From Candidatus Caccovicinus merdipullorum (GTDB taxonomy: Bacteria > Bacillota > Clostridia > Lachnospirales > Lachnospiraceae), in the NCBI GenBank assembly GCA_018715905.1, contig DVKS01000123.1:1-48303 (forward strand): DNA of 48,303 nt. The letters are read 5' to 3'. A program made the position numbers and the translations under genes. Shown here in pieces: positions 24,159-33,220 of this stretch (position 1 is the stretch's first letter; each line of letters starts with the position of its first letter). The notes beneath the pieces were generated by a model. The model worked only from the letters and a program-made list of their open reading frames with translations, searched no databases and was not told the DNA's origin.

Positions 24159-25166
24159 ATGGCAATCCAGAAAATTCTGCCTGGTACGGGCGGTGATCTT
24201 TACATTCCCTACAGTCGGCGTACCGGCGATGCATCCACAGTCTATTTCACCAGGGACCTCTCCGCAGAAGGACTTCGAAAGATCGCCCGCCGCGTAAACA
24301 GCGTCATCACGGGAAAAACTGCAGTCAAGCTTCACACCGGCGAGAAGAATGGCCCCAACATCATTCCTCACGACTGGGTAGAGACACTCATTAAAAATGA
24401 CCTTCCCGGCGCATCTATTGTAGAAACCAATACCTATTACGAAGGTGACCGTTATACCACCGCCCAGCACCGGGAAACACTGAAAGTAAACGGCTGGACT
24501 TTCTGCCCTGTAGACATCATGGATGAGGACGGTACGGTTGCTCTGCCGGTAAAAGACGGCAAATGGTTTACGGAAATGCATATGGGAAAGAATATCGTAA
24601 ATTACGATTCCTTATTTGTCCTGACACACTTTAAGGGCCATGCCATGGGCGGCTTCGGCGGTTCCAATAAAAACATCGGCATCGGCTGTGCCGATGGGCG
24701 CATCGGAAAGGCCATGATCCACACCGTTCCTGGTTCTTCTGACATGTGGAGCATTTCCATGGAAGAATTCATGGAGCGTATGACCGAGTCTGCCAAGGCT
24801 GTCGTCGATCATTTTGGCAAAAACATTTCCTTTGTCAATGTTCTCCGGAACATGTCCGTTTCCTGCGACTGCGAAGGAACTGCCGCCATGCCCGTAGTCA
24901 CGCCGAATATCGGTATCCTTGCGTCCCTGGACATCCTGGCTGTGGACCAGGCTTCCATTGACCTGGTGTATGCCCTTCAGGATAAAGACCACAAAGATCT
25001 GGTTGAGCGGATCGAGACCCGTCACGGTCTGCGCCAGCTGACTTACATGAAAGAACTTCATATGGGAAATGACCGCTATCAGCTGATCGATATCGATCAT
25101 GAAGACGCCCAGATCCAGCCGGCCGATGCCGTAAAGGATGTGGTTCCCTTCAGCACCCTGCGATAA
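24159..25166 (+). CDS. DUF362 domain protein
   Basis: 335 residues of the DUF362 family, whose members carry metal- or Fe-S-related sites and whose biochemical role is unclear. Visible landmarks are VYFTRDLSAEGLRKIARRVN, LTHFKGHAMGGFGGSNKNIG and the cysteine-containing SVSCDCEGTAAMP. It lacks the C-terminal ferredoxin found in some members. The start has AAAGGGGGAA upstream. Single gene with its own promoter and terminator. Confidence 0.85.
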   Translation: MAIQKILPGTGGDLYIPYSRRTGDASTVYFTRDLSAEGLRKIARRVNSVITGKTAVKLHTGEKNGPNIIPHDWVETLIKNDLPGASIVETNTYYEGDRYTTAQHRETLKVNGWTFCPVDIMDEDGTVALPVKDGKWFTEMHMGKNIVNYDSLFVLTHFKGHAMGGFGGSNKNIGIGCADGRIGKAMIHTVPGSSDMWSISMEEFMERMTESAKAVVDHFGKNISFVNVLRNMSVSCDCEGTAAMPVVTPNIGILASLDILAVDQASIDLVYALQDKDHKDLVERIETRHGLRQLTYMKELHMGNDRYQLIDIDHEDAQIQPADAVKDVVPFSTLR

Positions 25167-25228
25167 AGCATGCATATGCTATAATGCCGGCAGGCAAACA
25201 AAGTTAGCTGTCCAATACAGACACAAAA

Positions 25229-25273
25229 GGAGCTGTGAAAAAATGATTTCTCATTTTTCACAGCCCCTTTTTT
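25229..25273 (+). terminator. terminator of the DUF362 gene
   Basis: Long stem (GAGCTGTGAAAAAATGA with TCATTTTTCACAGCCCC) and a TTTTTT tail, 60 bases after the stop. Confidence 0.88.
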
Positions 25274-25367
25274 ATTTCTATTTTATTACGGGAAGTCTCA
25301 GCCCCGCAGGCTGGTTACCCTTTAAATTCTGTCAAAACACAAGAAAGATTTATAAAGATTTATTAAG

Positions 25368-25396
25368 TTGTATCTTTCCTTTGTTCATTGTACAAT
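25368..25396 (+). promoter_or_regulatory. promoter of the polysaccharide deacetylase gene
   Basis: TTGTAT (25368-25373), 17 bp, TACAAT (25391-25396), 39 bases upstream of the ATG. Confidence 0.6.
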
Positions 25397-25434
25397 AGAG
25401 GTCAGCTTAAAATATTTAACTAAGGGGGATTTTT

Positions 25435-26499
25435 ATGTTTCAGAAAAAGTGTAAGGCCATTTTTACAGTCAGTATTCTGGCAGGCCTTCTGGCCTTTCAG
25501 CCGGTTTTCGGCTCAGACCTGATTGCAAATGGCGCTACCATGATCATTCGGGTAGACGAAAACGGACAAACCCACAGAGAAATTATTGACAACAGCACGC
25601 CCGGTGCTCCCCAGCAGGGACAGGATGTCAATTCCGGCCAGGATACCGGGCAGACCGGAGGCACCGTTTCACAGCAGCCGGATGCCGGCGCCGGGCAGAG
25701 TGATCCCGCAGCTGTCCCAGGACAGACCGACCCCGCAACTGCTGCCGGACAGGATGCCGGTGCAGAGCAGACACCGCAAAACGGCGCCATCCTGGAGGGG
25801 ATTCCCCTGGAGGGACAGGAAGGCCAGCAAACCGCCGATTCCTCAGACAGCCAGCAGACACCCCAGCTTCCTGCCGGGATCCGTGCCCTTGACCCTTCCC
25901 GCCCCATGATCGCCCTGACCTTTGATGACGGTCCCTACGCTCCTGTGGGAAACCGGATCATGGATGTAATGAACCAGTATGGCGGCAAATGTACCTTTTT
26001 TATGGTGGGGAACCGCGTTCCCAGTTACCAGGCAGAAGTTCAGCGCATGGTAAATGAAGGCTTTGAGGTGGCAAACCACACCCAGGATCACAAGTACTTA
26101 AATCAGCTGGGAGCCGATGCCATTCGTGCTCAGGTAGAAGCCTGCAATAATACCATCCAGGCTGTCACCGGCGTCCGTCCCACTCTGATGCGTCTCCCCG
26201 GCGGAAATAAAAACAGCACCGTCCTTGCCAATGTAAATATGCCCATCATTCTCTGGAATGTGGACACCAAAGACTGGAAGAACCGAAATGCCCAGTCTGT
26301 CATCAATTCCGTCATGGGAAATGTTAAAGATGGCGATATCATACTGATGCATGAACTGTACACCTCCACAGCAGAAGCTGTGGAAGCGCTGGTTCCCGCC
26401 CTTACCGCCCAGGGATTCCAGCTGGTGACCGTCAGCGAACTGTCCTACTATAAGGGCATCGCCCTGAATCCCGGTCAGATCTATCATTCCATACCATAA
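25435..26499 (+). CDS. secreted polysaccharide deacetylase (NodB/CE4)
   Basis: 354 residues. Signal peptide 1-26 (KKCKAIF... then a hydrophobic core ending VFG), a Gln/Pro/Gly/Asp-rich linker (about 55-150), and a CE4 domain (about 155-345). CE4 motifs: TFDDGP (1), NHTQDH (2), RLPGGNKN (3), WNVDTKDW (4), LMHEL (5). The metal-binding Asp-His-His set is complete. It probably deacetylates peptidoglycan or another wall glycan outside the membrane. AGGGGG ribosome site. No wall anchor was seen; the linker may cross the wall. Confidence 0.92.
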   Translation: MFQKKCKAIFTVSILAGLLAFQPVFGSDLIANGATMIIRVDENGQTHREIIDNSTPGAPQQGQDVNSGQDTGQTGGTVSQQPDAGAGQSDPAAVPGQTDPATAAGQDAGAEQTPQNGAILEGIPLEGQEGQQTADSSDSQQTPQLPAGIRALDPSRPMIALTFDDGPYAPVGNRIMDVMNQYGGKCTFFMVGNRVPSYQAEVQRMVNEGFEVANHTQDHKYLNQLGADAIRAQVEACNNTIQAVTGVRPTLMRLPGGNKNSTVLANVNMPIILWNVDTKDWKNRNAQSVINSVMGNVKDGDIILMHELYTSTAEAVEALVPALTAQGFQLVTVSELSYYKGIALNPGQIYHSIP

Positions 26500-26507
26500 C
26501 AATCCGA

Positions 26508-26532
26508 CAAGACGCGTCACTGGCGCGTCTTG
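26508..26532 (+). terminator. stem-loop after the deacetylase gene
   Basis: CAAGACGCG / CGCGTCTTG, 7-base loop, 8 bases after the stop, but without a T-run. Confidence 0.5.
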
Positions 26533-26548
26533 CTGGATACTTCGTAAT

Positions 26549-26593
26549 AAGCCCGGCAAATGACCGCTCATGCAAACGGCGTTTGCCGGGCTT
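26549..26593. other. long perfect inverted repeat between convergent genes
   Basis: AAGCCCGGCAAA (26549-26560) and TTTGCCGGGCTT (26582-26593) form a perfect 12-bp stem. The loop contains a second, overlapping dyad, GCAAAC-ggc-GTTTGC. There is no T-run. It may be a terminator for the VOC gene or a structured element. Confidence 0.5.
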
Positions 26594-26618
26594 GCTGTGC
26601 TGCGGCAGGCCCAGATGC

Positions 26619-26990
26619 TTATTTCTGCGGCACGATCTCCAGCCAGTATCCGTCCGGATCGTTAATAAAGTAAATTCCCATTTCCGGATTTTCAAAACAA
26701 ATGCAGCCCATTTCCTCATGCTTTTTATGGGCCGCCTCCATATCATCCGTAACAAACGCCAGATGAATCTCGTTGTCTCCAAGGTCATAATGATCCTTTT
26801 CCCAGTCCCGCAGCCAGGTTAATTCCAGTTCAAAGCCGGTAACCCCGTCTCCCATATATACCAGAACAAAGCTGCCATCCTCCGCCTCTTTCCTGCGCAC
26901 TTCCTTAAGGCCCAGTGCTTCCTCATAAAAATGTATGGACCGCTCCAGATCCACCACATTGTAGTTGTAATGTGCATACTGAAATTTCAT
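26619..26990 (-). CDS. gloA: VOC family protein (glyoxalase I-like)
   Basis: 123 residues, two beta-alpha-beta-beta-beta modules. Likely metal ligands are H7 (QYAHYNYNV), the Glu of FELELT, the His of EIHLAF and the Glu of YWLEIVPQ, the complete set of bacterial glyoxalase I enzymes. It probably isomerises the methylglyoxal-thiol hemithioacetal. The thiol is unknown because many clostridia lack glutathione. It is followed upstream by the MBL-fold gene 53 bases away, on the same strand, possibly a two-gene detoxification unit. Confidence 0.82.
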   Translation of the reverse strand: MKFQYAHYNYNVVDLERSIHFYEEALGLKEVRRKEAEDGSFVLVYMGDGVTGFELELTWLRDWEKDHYDLGDNEIHLAFVTDDMEAAHKKHEEMGCICFENPEMGIYFINDPDGYWLEIVPQK

Positions 26991-27043
26991 CTCTGATTTT
27001 CCTCCTTCTTTACGCTGATAATCTGCCGCCGGCGCATGATGGT

Positions 27044-27763
27044 TTACGCTTCTGTTCTGCCTTCATCCAGTTCAAAACTCTCTCCTCTGCGGTTGATCTT
27101 TACCACAGAATCCCGATACGGGCTGTCCGGATGCTCTGCAAACCACCGGTCAATGATCCGGTAATTTTCCCAGCAGTGCATGGGAAATACCTTCCTTACC
27201 CTGGCCGTTTCCAGAAAATAATCCATTCCCAGGCAATAATCCTTTTCCTGACGGGGATCCAAAGGCACAAAAGCCGCATCAATCCTGCACCCCCGCAGAG
27301 GCTCCAGATTCTTCCGGTAATTCTCCTGCATCTGTCTGTTCCAGTTCTCCGGTTCTTCCTCCCACCGCCAGTCATTCAGATCGCCGGCATGGTAAAAGGT
27401 CCTGCCGTCTGCATAAACCAGGAAGGCCACCCCCTCATCCGTAGACTTAAGGGTCATAACCCGGATCCTATCATCCTGCCACTCCTGCCTGGGCTTTAAA
27501 GACACCAGATTTCCTTTTTCCGCCTCCGGCACACGGCTTCTCCAGATATCACTGGAAAAGACATACATCCTTCCCGGATGCTTTTGTGTAAGACCAAACA
27601 CCTCCGGATTAAAATGGTCTCTGTGCCGGTGGCTGGCAAAGACATACAGCGTCTTATCTCCGGGAAGCGCAGGAATCTCTCCCTGATAATAATCAAACAG
27701 GAGAAGCACATGTTCCGTCTCTGCCAGAAAGCCGCTGTGGCCAATGTACGTAATCTTCATCAA
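27044..27763 (-). CDS. MBL-fold metallo-hydrolase
   Basis: 239 residues of the beta-lactamase-like fold. The metal motif is SHRHRDHFNPE (HxHxDH), with KITYIGHSGFLAE at the N terminus, FYHAGDLNDW supplying a further ligand Asp and FPMHCWEN the last His. It resembles UlaG-like or RNase Z-like small hydrolases; the substrate is unknown. It lies upstream of the VOC gene on the same strand, so co-transcription is likely. Confidence 0.87.
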   Translation of the reverse strand: MMKITYIGHSGFLAETEHVLLLFDYYQGEIPALPGDKTLYVFASHRHRDHFNPEVFGLTQKHPGRMYVFSSDIWRSRVPEAEKGNLVSLKPRQEWQDDRIRVMTLKSTDEGVAFLVYADGRTFYHAGDLNDWRWEEEPENWNRQMQENYRKNLEPLRGCRIDAAFVPLDPRQEKDYCLGMDYFLETARVRKVFPMHCWENYRIIDRWFAEHPDSPYRDSVVKINRRGESFELDEGRTEA

Positions 27764-27880
27764 CTGCCTGCCCCATCCTTTCTCCTGCCTTTTTTGCAGG
27801 TTTCACCGTTCCCGTCTCTTTGGCGGAACAGTTCCAGTTTAGCACAATCCTGCCTTTTCATCCATCTTTTTCCTTAATCT

Positions 27881-27912
27881 AAGAAAAAGCAGCCTGCCGA
27901 AACAGGCTGCTG
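27881..27912 (-). terminator. uxuA terminator
   Basis: GCAGCCTG / CAGGCTGC stem with a T-rich run on the minus strand, 13 bases after the uxuA stop. Confidence 0.8.
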
Positions 27913-27924
27913 CAGCACACTATT

Positions 27925-28989
27925 TTATTTCTCCAGCTTGCTCATCTTTTCAATGGCTTCAAAGAGGCCGTTAATATAGGTGGCGCCAAGAGCGCGGTCA
28001 TAAAGACCGTATCCGGCCCGTCCGGTCTCGCCCCAGATCATACGCCCGTGATCCGGTCTTACATATCCGTCAAATCCATTGTCATAAAGTGCTTTGGCAA
28101 TGGCAAACATATCCAGGGAACCGCAGGAGGATAAGTGGGCTCTCTCCTCAAATCCCTGATTATCCGGCAGAATCGCCACGTTTCTCATATGAACGAAATG
28201 AATCCGGCCCATGGCAGCGTATTTGGCAGCCATCTTTACCACATCATTTTTATTGGAACAGCCCAGAGAACCGGTACAGAGGGTAATGCCGTTGTGGGGA
28301 TCATCCACCAGCTTCAGGAACCGGTCCAGATTCTTCTCCTCAGTAATGATCCTGGGCAGCCCGAAGATGCTCCAGCAGGGATCATCCTCATGGATAGCCA
28401 TATTTACATCGCACTCTGCAGCAACAGGAATAATGCGTTCCAGGAAATACTTCAGATTATCCCACAGATTCTCTTCCGTCATGGCATTATACTCTGCCAC
28501 AACCTCTTTTAATCCCTCTCTGGTGTAGCTGGCATCCCACCCCGGAAGAGTCAGATCGCTGTCACTCTCCAGGGGATTTACCTTGTCCACCTGATCCTGA
28601 TAGTACACCAGAGACGTGGAACCATCGGCCAGTTCATGGTCCAGCTGGGTTCTGGTCCAATCAAATACCGGCATGAAATTGTAGCAGATGCACTTTACCC
28701 CGGCCTCAGCCACTCTGCGGATATTATCGCAGTAATTATCAATATAGCGGTCTCTGGTGGGCTTGCCCAGCTTAATGTCCTCATGCACGGGAATGCTCTC
28801 GATAACCTCAAAGTGAAGGCCTGCATCTTCCGTCTGTTTCTTTAAGGCAGCAATGCTCTCCCGGCTCCAGACTTCGCCCACCGGCACATCGTAAACAGCC
28901 GTTACGATGGAATGCATTCCGGGAATCTGACGGATGTTCTGTAAGGTTACCTTGTCATCTTCGCCGTACCATCTGAATGATAATTTCAT
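27925..28989 (-). CDS. uxuA: mannonate dehydratase
   Basis: 354-residue UxuA, converting D-mannonate to 2-keto-3-deoxygluconate in glucuronate breakdown. [16 protein letters not shown] at the N terminus, [19 protein letters not shown] and [14 protein letters not shown] are family hallmarks, and [12 protein letters not shown] near the C terminus holds metal-site residues. Full length. No uxuB, uxaC or kdgK gene lies nearby, so the rest of the pathway is elsewhere. AGGAGG ribosome site. Confidence 0.95.
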   Translation of the reverse strand: MKLSFRWYGEDDKVTLQNIRQIPGMHSIVTAVYDVPVGEVWSRESIAALKKQTEDAGLHFEVIESIPVHEDIKLGKPTRDRYIDNYCDNIRRVAEAGVKCICYNFMPVFDWTRTQLDHELADGSTSLVYYQDQVDKVNPLESDSDLTLPGWDASYTREGLKEVVAEYNAMTEENLWDNLKYFLERIIPVAAECDVNMAIHEDDPCWSIFGLPRIITEEKNLDRFLKLVDDPHNGITLCTGSLGCSNKNDVVKMAAKYAAMGRIHFVHMRNVAILPDNQGFEERAHLSSCGSLDMFAIAKALYDNGFDGYVRPDHGRMIWGETGRAGYGLYDRALGATYINGLFEAIEKMSKLEK

Positions 28990-29103
28990 GTTTTAAATCC
29001 TCCTTGCATTTTTATTTTTTCTGTTTCCTGATGCTTTTATTATACCCGACTGCCGTTTTCTTTTCCAGTGTAAGAATTGTAACTCATATTGCAAATCTTG
29101 CGC

Positions 29104-29135
29104 TTGTGCAATAAATTTTGAAATCTTTTGCACAA
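29104..29135. promoter_or_regulatory. inverted repeat upstream of uxuA
   Basis: Perfect 8-bp arms TTGTGCAA (29104-29111) and TTGCACAA (29128-29135) with a 16-bp spacer. A further TTGCGC precedes the left arm. It lies about 115 bases upstream of uxuA, next to the MATE terminator. It resembles LacI- or GntR-type operators. Confidence 0.5.
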
Positions 29136-29190
29136 AAAAAACGGCCTGCCCCACAGAGTACCGTAAAACCAACTCCATGGACCAGGCCGC
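29133..29190 (-). terminator. MATE gene terminator
   Basis: CGGCCTG / CAGGCCG stem with a poly-A on the plus strand (T-run on the minus strand) after the MATE stop. Confidence 0.7.
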
Positions 29191-29213
29191 AGCATCCGGA
29201 TACAGCGCCGCTT

Positions 29214-30581
29214 CTAAGCGCGGGCCAGAACCGGAATATCCTTTTTCGGAAATTTCTTTCGAATATAAATAAAACAGATCAGGTGTACACCGGCGGTGAT
29301 CAGCCAGGACACCGGATAAGACAGGTACAGCACAAGCAAGCTGTGCTGCCAGCGGAATACCGTAAAGATCCACAGGATCCGCAGACCGCAGGCGCCGGTA
29401 AGGGATACCAGCATGGGAACGATGGAATATCCCATTCCCCGCATGCTTCCCACCAGAACATCCATCCATCCGCAGAGAAAATAGGTCCCGCACACAATAG
29501 TCAGACGCATAAAGCCGTACTGGATTACCTCCGGATCCGAAGAATAGATCCGCAAAAGCTGATGCCCTGCCAGCACAAAGCCGCCTCCCATTACCGCTCC
29601 CACCACAGTAACCACGGTAAGACACAAAATCAGAACCCGATTTAAACGGCTGTACTTTCCGCCTCCCAGATTCTGGCTGGTGAAGCTTAAATTGGTCTGA
29701 TAAAGAGCGTTCATGGCATTATATACAAATCCTTCCAGATTTGCCGAAGCTGTGCTTCCTGCCATGGCTACAGAGCCAAAGGAGTTAATGGAAGACTGGA
29801 TCAGCACATTGGAAATAGAGAATACCGCCCCCTGAAATCCGGCAGGCAGTCCGATCTTGGCAATCCGCTTAAGGGCTCTGGGATGGATCCGCAGCTGGGA
29901 AGGAATCAGGCGGTAAGACCCTTCGGTCCGTGTAAGGCACCGGCACACCAGAAGCGCAGAAATACACTCGGATATCACCGTTGCCAGAGCCACGCCGGCC
30001 ACATCCATATGAAAACAGATCACAAAAAACAAATTCAGCACCGCATTGACCACACCGGCTATTACCAGGAAAAACAGCGGCCTTCTGGTATCGCCCACTG
30101 CCCGAAGTACAGCCGCCCCGAAATTATACAGCATCAGAACCGGCATACCGGCAAAATAAATCCTCATATAAAGAGTTGCCTTATCCAGCACATTTTCCGG
30201 TGTTCCCATCAGTACCAGAAGCGGTCTGGACAAAAACAGGCCCACAAAAATAAGAAACGTCCCGCACACCAGACTTATGGCTACCGCAGTGTGGACCGTC
30301 TCTTTTACCTGCTCGTTCCGTCCTGCGCCATAATGCTGCGCCACCAGCACGTTTGCACCTACGGACAAACCGATGAATACATTGATCAGCAGATTGATTA
30401 ATGAACTGGTGGAACCAACTGCAGCCAGTGATTCGTGACCGGCAAACCTTCCCACCACAATTACATCTGCCGCATTAAACAAAAGCTGCAGGATGCTGGA
30501 GAGCATCAACGGGATGGAATACAGAAGGATCTTCCCCAGAAGAGGACCATTGCACATGTCCATCTCATACGACTTTTTCAT
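29214..30581 (-). CDS. MATE family efflux transporter
   Basis: 455 residues with about 12 membrane helices in two homologous halves. Landmarks are PLMLSSILQLLFNAADVIVV (helix 1), GSTSSLINLLINVFIGLSVG, and in the second half GFQGAVFSISNVLIQSSINS. It exports cationic drugs or metabolites using a Na+ or H+ gradient; the substrate cannot be read from sequence. Single gene; a long open frame on the same strand (28993-29625) is only its shadow. Confidence 0.93.
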   Translation of the reverse strand: MKKSYEMDMCNGPLLGKILLYSIPLMLSSILQLLFNAADVIVVGRFAGHESLAAVGSTSSLINLLINVFIGLSVGANVLVAQHYGAGRNEQVKETVHTAVAISLVCGTFLIFVGLFLSRPLLVLMGTPENVLDKATLYMRIYFAGMPVLMLYNFGAAVLRAVGDTRRPLFFLVIAGVVNAVLNLFFVICFHMDVAGVALATVISECISALLVCRCLTRTEGSYRLIPSQLRIHPRALKRIAKIGLPAGFQGAVFSISNVLIQSSINSFGSVAMAGSTASANLEGFVYNAMNALYQTNLSFTSQNLGGGKYSRLNRVLILCLTVVTVVGAVMGGGFVLAGHQLLRIYSSDPEVIQYGFMRLTIVCGTYFLCGWMDVLVGSMRGMGYSIVPMLVSLTGACGLRILWIFTVFRWQHSLLVLYLSYPVSWLITAGVHLICFIYIRKKFPKKDIPVLARA

Positions 30582-30786
30582 AAGTATTTTCCCCTATCTT
30601 TTCCTTGTATTATGGCATAAGTCCCATTCTCATCCGCCTTATGTCACAGTCTTTCGTGGATAGGTATAGCACAACCGGACATCTTTTGCAACCAGTATTC
30701 TATCGACCGTTTCCGCCGGTTCCACAGGCCGCTGCTCCAGTCCTTCTTCCTGCCAAAATGCGCTTAACAGCGGCCCTTCCCCGTGT

Positions 30787-30792
30787 TATAAT
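30787..30792 (+). promoter_or_regulatory. -10 box upstream of the hypothetical gene
   Basis: TATAAT, 31 bases before the start at 30824, with no convincing -35 box at 17 bp. It may be activator-dependent. Confidence 0.4.
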
Positions 30793-30823
30793 AGATGCAA
30801 ACGTAAAAGCAGGAGGTACTAAA

Positions 30824-31288
30824 ATGGCACTTGTAAGACAGAACGCCCTTTCCCTTCCCACTACCAACGAAGCGTGGGCACAGACCGCACTTAACTATGA
30901 ATCCGAGAACCTGACAGTAATTGATTACTGGTGTTCTCCCACCGTCACATCCACAGATCCGGCCCGCCATGCAGAGCTGATCGGCCGCGTGGTACAGGTG
31001 GCATTTGAGGAATATTCAAATATAGTCCTTTACGGCACCATCCAGTCCATTGAGATCCTGTCCGTAGAAGAAACCTTCGAAAAATACGGACCGGAAGGGG
31101 AAGGAATCCTGGGCCTTCCTAAATGTACCAGTGTCTCCGATTTTCTCCGGGAGATCCACGAGACCCTGACCACATCCAACCCGGAAAAGATCACCATGTT
31201 TTCCCCGCTGGCCAATATCGTAATCCAGATCCGCCCCATTCCCCCCTACTTAAAAAGCGGACGCGGAAACCGGACCATCATCCGCTGA
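30824..31288 (+). CDS. conserved-looking hypothetical protein
   Basis: 154 residues, not recognised. The start follows a perfect AGGAGG site and a TATAAT box; the longer frame from 30605 is rejected because it runs through the promoter. It is soluble and mixed alpha/beta, with the motif NLTVIDYWCSPTVTSTDPAR and an acidic centre (VEETFEKYGPEGEG). It has neither signal peptide nor membrane helix. It lies alone between the MATE gene and a secreted protein gene. Confidence 0.65.
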   Translation: MALVRQNALSLPTTNEAWAQTALNYESENLTVIDYWCSPTVTSTDPARHAELIGRVVQVAFEEYSNIVLYGTIQSIEILSVEETFEKYGPEGEGILGLPKCTSVSDFLREIHETLTTSNPEKITMFSPLANIVIQIRPIPPYLKSGRGNRTIIR

Positions 31289-31489
31289 TCCGATACCGCT
31301 TTCAAAGAAACTCTCATACATCCAGAGCGCTTCCAGCAAATATTACAAATTCTTAAACAAATGTCAGAAAAATGTAGAAGAATAGACGGAAATAATTCAA
31401 GTATTTTCCTTCATTTTCGTGTAAAATAGAATCAGATAAATAACGTATATCTTATTTTTAAATGAGAGTGCAGGAAGGAAGGGGAACAT

Positions 31490-32476
31490 ATGAAAGCATG
31501 GAAAAAGTTAACTGCCTGGTTACTGGCTGCCGCACTGGCCGGATTTACTGCAGTCCCGGCAATGGCCGCCGAGGAACGGACAAAGATCGAGAAGGTCGGT
31601 CTTACCTTTACCGCCGTTGATTACGGCGATGAAACCTCATACGGAGAAGTGGAGGTTGATACGGCAAGCGCCAATTATTACGTAGATGATGTGGAATTTC
31701 TGTCCAGTACATCCGGAAGCAAATATCCGCGCGTTAAAGTAACACTGTATGCCGAGGATGACTATTACTTTGGAAGCAACTCCAAAAGCGCATTTGAATT
31801 AAGCGGCGAGGGCGCTTACTTTTCATCCGCCAGTCTCCGGGACAGCCGCTCCTGTGTTGTTGTTACCGTTCAGCTCCGTGATTACAGCGGTGCAGAAGCC
31901 GATGTACCGGAAGATGTAGAATGGGACTACGAGGGAAGCGGAACCTGGAGCGAGATTTATAACGCTGCTTATTATGAAGTCCGCTTAAAGAGAGGAAGCA
32001 GCGTAGTCGGCGATATCATTCAGGTATATGACACCACCTTTAATTTTGCAAACATGATTACCCAGACCGGAAATTATTCATTCCAGGTCCGCAGCGTAAA
32101 TCAGTACGTTACTTCCAACAAGAGCAAATGGGTAAGTTCCGAGCGCTGGACCGTAGATTCTGAAACGCTGGATTACATCCGCGGCAACGCCGTATCCACA
32201 AGCGGCCCCTCCGGCGCCACTACAGGATGGCAGCTGGATTCCGTAGGATACTGGTACCGGAATTACGATGGAACCTATCCGGCAGCCTGCTGGCAGCAGA
32301 TCAACGGTGTATGGTACTACTTTAATCCCAACGGCTACATGGCTGCAAACCAGTGGATTCTCCACTCCGATGGAAATTACTACTACGTAGGCCCTGACGG
32401 CGCTATGTGGACCAATGCAAGAACACCTGACGGCTATTATGTAGATGCCAGCGGAATCTGGCGTCCGGGTCTGTAA
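31490..32476 (+). CDS. secreted cell-wall-binding protein
   Basis: 328 residues. Signal peptide 1-26 (ends AVPAMA-A), an unassigned beta-rich region (about 30-150, with many Tyr, Asp and Ser), a fibronectin-like stretch (about 155-225, YEVRLKRGSSVVG ... YSFQVRSVNQY), and C-terminal choline-binding-type repeats (GYWYRNYDGTYPAACWQQ, GVWYYFNPNGYMAANQW, NYYYVGPDGAMWTN). The repeats should hold it on wall polymers. Function of the N-terminal part is unknown. GAAGGAAGGGG ribosome region. Confidence 0.85.
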   Translation: MKAWKKLTAWLLAAALAGFTAVPAMAAEERTKIEKVGLTFTAVDYGDETSYGEVEVDTASANYYVDDVEFLSSTSGSKYPRVKVTLYAEDDYYFGSNSKSAFELSGEGAYFSSASLRDSRSCVVVTVQLRDYSGAEADVPEDVEWDYEGSGTWSEIYNAAYYEVRLKRGSSVVGDIIQVYDTTFNFANMITQTGNYSFQVRSVNQYVTSNKSKWVSSERWTVDSETLDYIRGNAVSTSGPSGATTGWQLDSVGYWYRNYDGTYPAACWQQINGVWYYFNPNGYMAANQWILHSDGNYYYVGPDGAMWTNARTPDGYYVDASGIWRPGL

Positions 32477-32518
32477 CCCCATTGCAGACCGGGGAGATAA
32501 AAGTTCTATTGCGTAATT

Positions 32519-32564
32519 TAAAAAACAGGGAGCATATCAGCCAGATATGCTCCCTGTTTTATTT
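32519..32564. terminator. bidirectional terminator
   Basis: Perfect 17-bp stem, left arm 32521-32537 (AAAACAGGGAGCATATC), right arm 32543-32559, 5-base loop, A and T runs on both sides. It serves the secreted protein gene and the convergent GNAT gene. Confidence 0.88.
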
Positions 32565-32580
32565 TGTCTTTTGTTTCCGT

Positions 32581-33174
32581 TTACAGACATTTCTGATAAG
32601 CCAGGCGCATAGCGCCGTCCTGCAGATAAATCTTTCCGCAGTAAGCAAACCCATTCTTCTCCAGCACATGCTGCATTACCTTATTGTCTGCGTGGGTATC
32701 GATCCGCAGATTCCGGCATCCAGAAGCCAGGCATTGCTCTCTGCACCAGTCAAAGCATGCCGCAGCAAATCCCTTTCCGCTTCCTGAGGATGCCACCCGG
32801 TGGATCACGCCGTAAGCTTCCTGATTCTTCCATTTCCCTTCAAAAATCTCCTGATAAGAGGCATCCTCTTCTATGGCAAAGTAAAAAGCTCCCAGGATCT
32901 CTTCCCCGGAATCATCCATGCCGCAGCTTTCTTCTTCCTTTCCGTCAGATGCTGCCATTCCATCAGATACGGCCTCTTCCTCCAACACAGCCTTTCCCTC
33001 CGATACCGCCACATAAGCCTTTCCGCTCCGGATCCCTTCAAGGACAGCCTCCGGCCTCGGGTCGGTATTCTTCCACTGATTTGGATTTCCCGTATCCCGC
33101 ATAAACTGCCTGGCCCTCTCATAAACGGCAAGCATTCTGGAATAATCTTCCTCTTTCGCTCTTCTGATCTGCAT
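32581..33174 (-). CDS. GNAT family N-acetyltransferase with an acidic insertion
   Basis: 197 residues, longer than usual (about 150-160). The acetyl-CoA loop VASSGSGKGFAAAC and the C-terminal NKVMQHVLEKNGFAYCGKIY are typical. An insertion of about 35 residues rich in Glu, Asp, Ser and Met (VLEEEAVSDGMAASDGKEEE) sits between the second and third strands, probably a surface loop. The acceptor is unknown. It ends at the shared bidirectional terminator. Confidence 0.87.
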   Translation of the reverse strand: MQIRRAKEEDYSRMLAVYERARQFMRDTGNPNQWKNTDPRPEAVLEGIRSGKAYVAVSEGKAVLEEEAVSDGMAASDGKEEESCGMDDSGEEILGAFYFAIEEDASYQEIFEGKWKNQEAYGVIHRVASSGSGKGFAAACFDWCREQCLASGCRNLRIDTHADNKVMQHVLEKNGFAYCGKIYLQDGAMRLAYQKCL

Positions 33175-33220
33175 TGCACTCCCGCCTTTCTCGTTTTACC
33201 AGTTCTGGTTTTCTCTCTTT

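Noticed and set aside
25368..25396. TTCAT-TTGTACAA palindrome-like stretch as an operator
   Set aside because: It is better explained as the -10 of a normal promoter; the symmetry is short and imperfect.
28993..29625. Minus-strand open frame of 210 codons across the MATE gene end
   Set aside because: It is out of frame with the clear MATE protein over 400 bases, lacks a ribosome site and has Gly/Ser/Arg-rich shadow composition.
30605..30823. Longer start for the hypothetical gene
   Set aside because: It crosses the TATAAT promoter element, and only ATG 30824 has an AGGAGG site.
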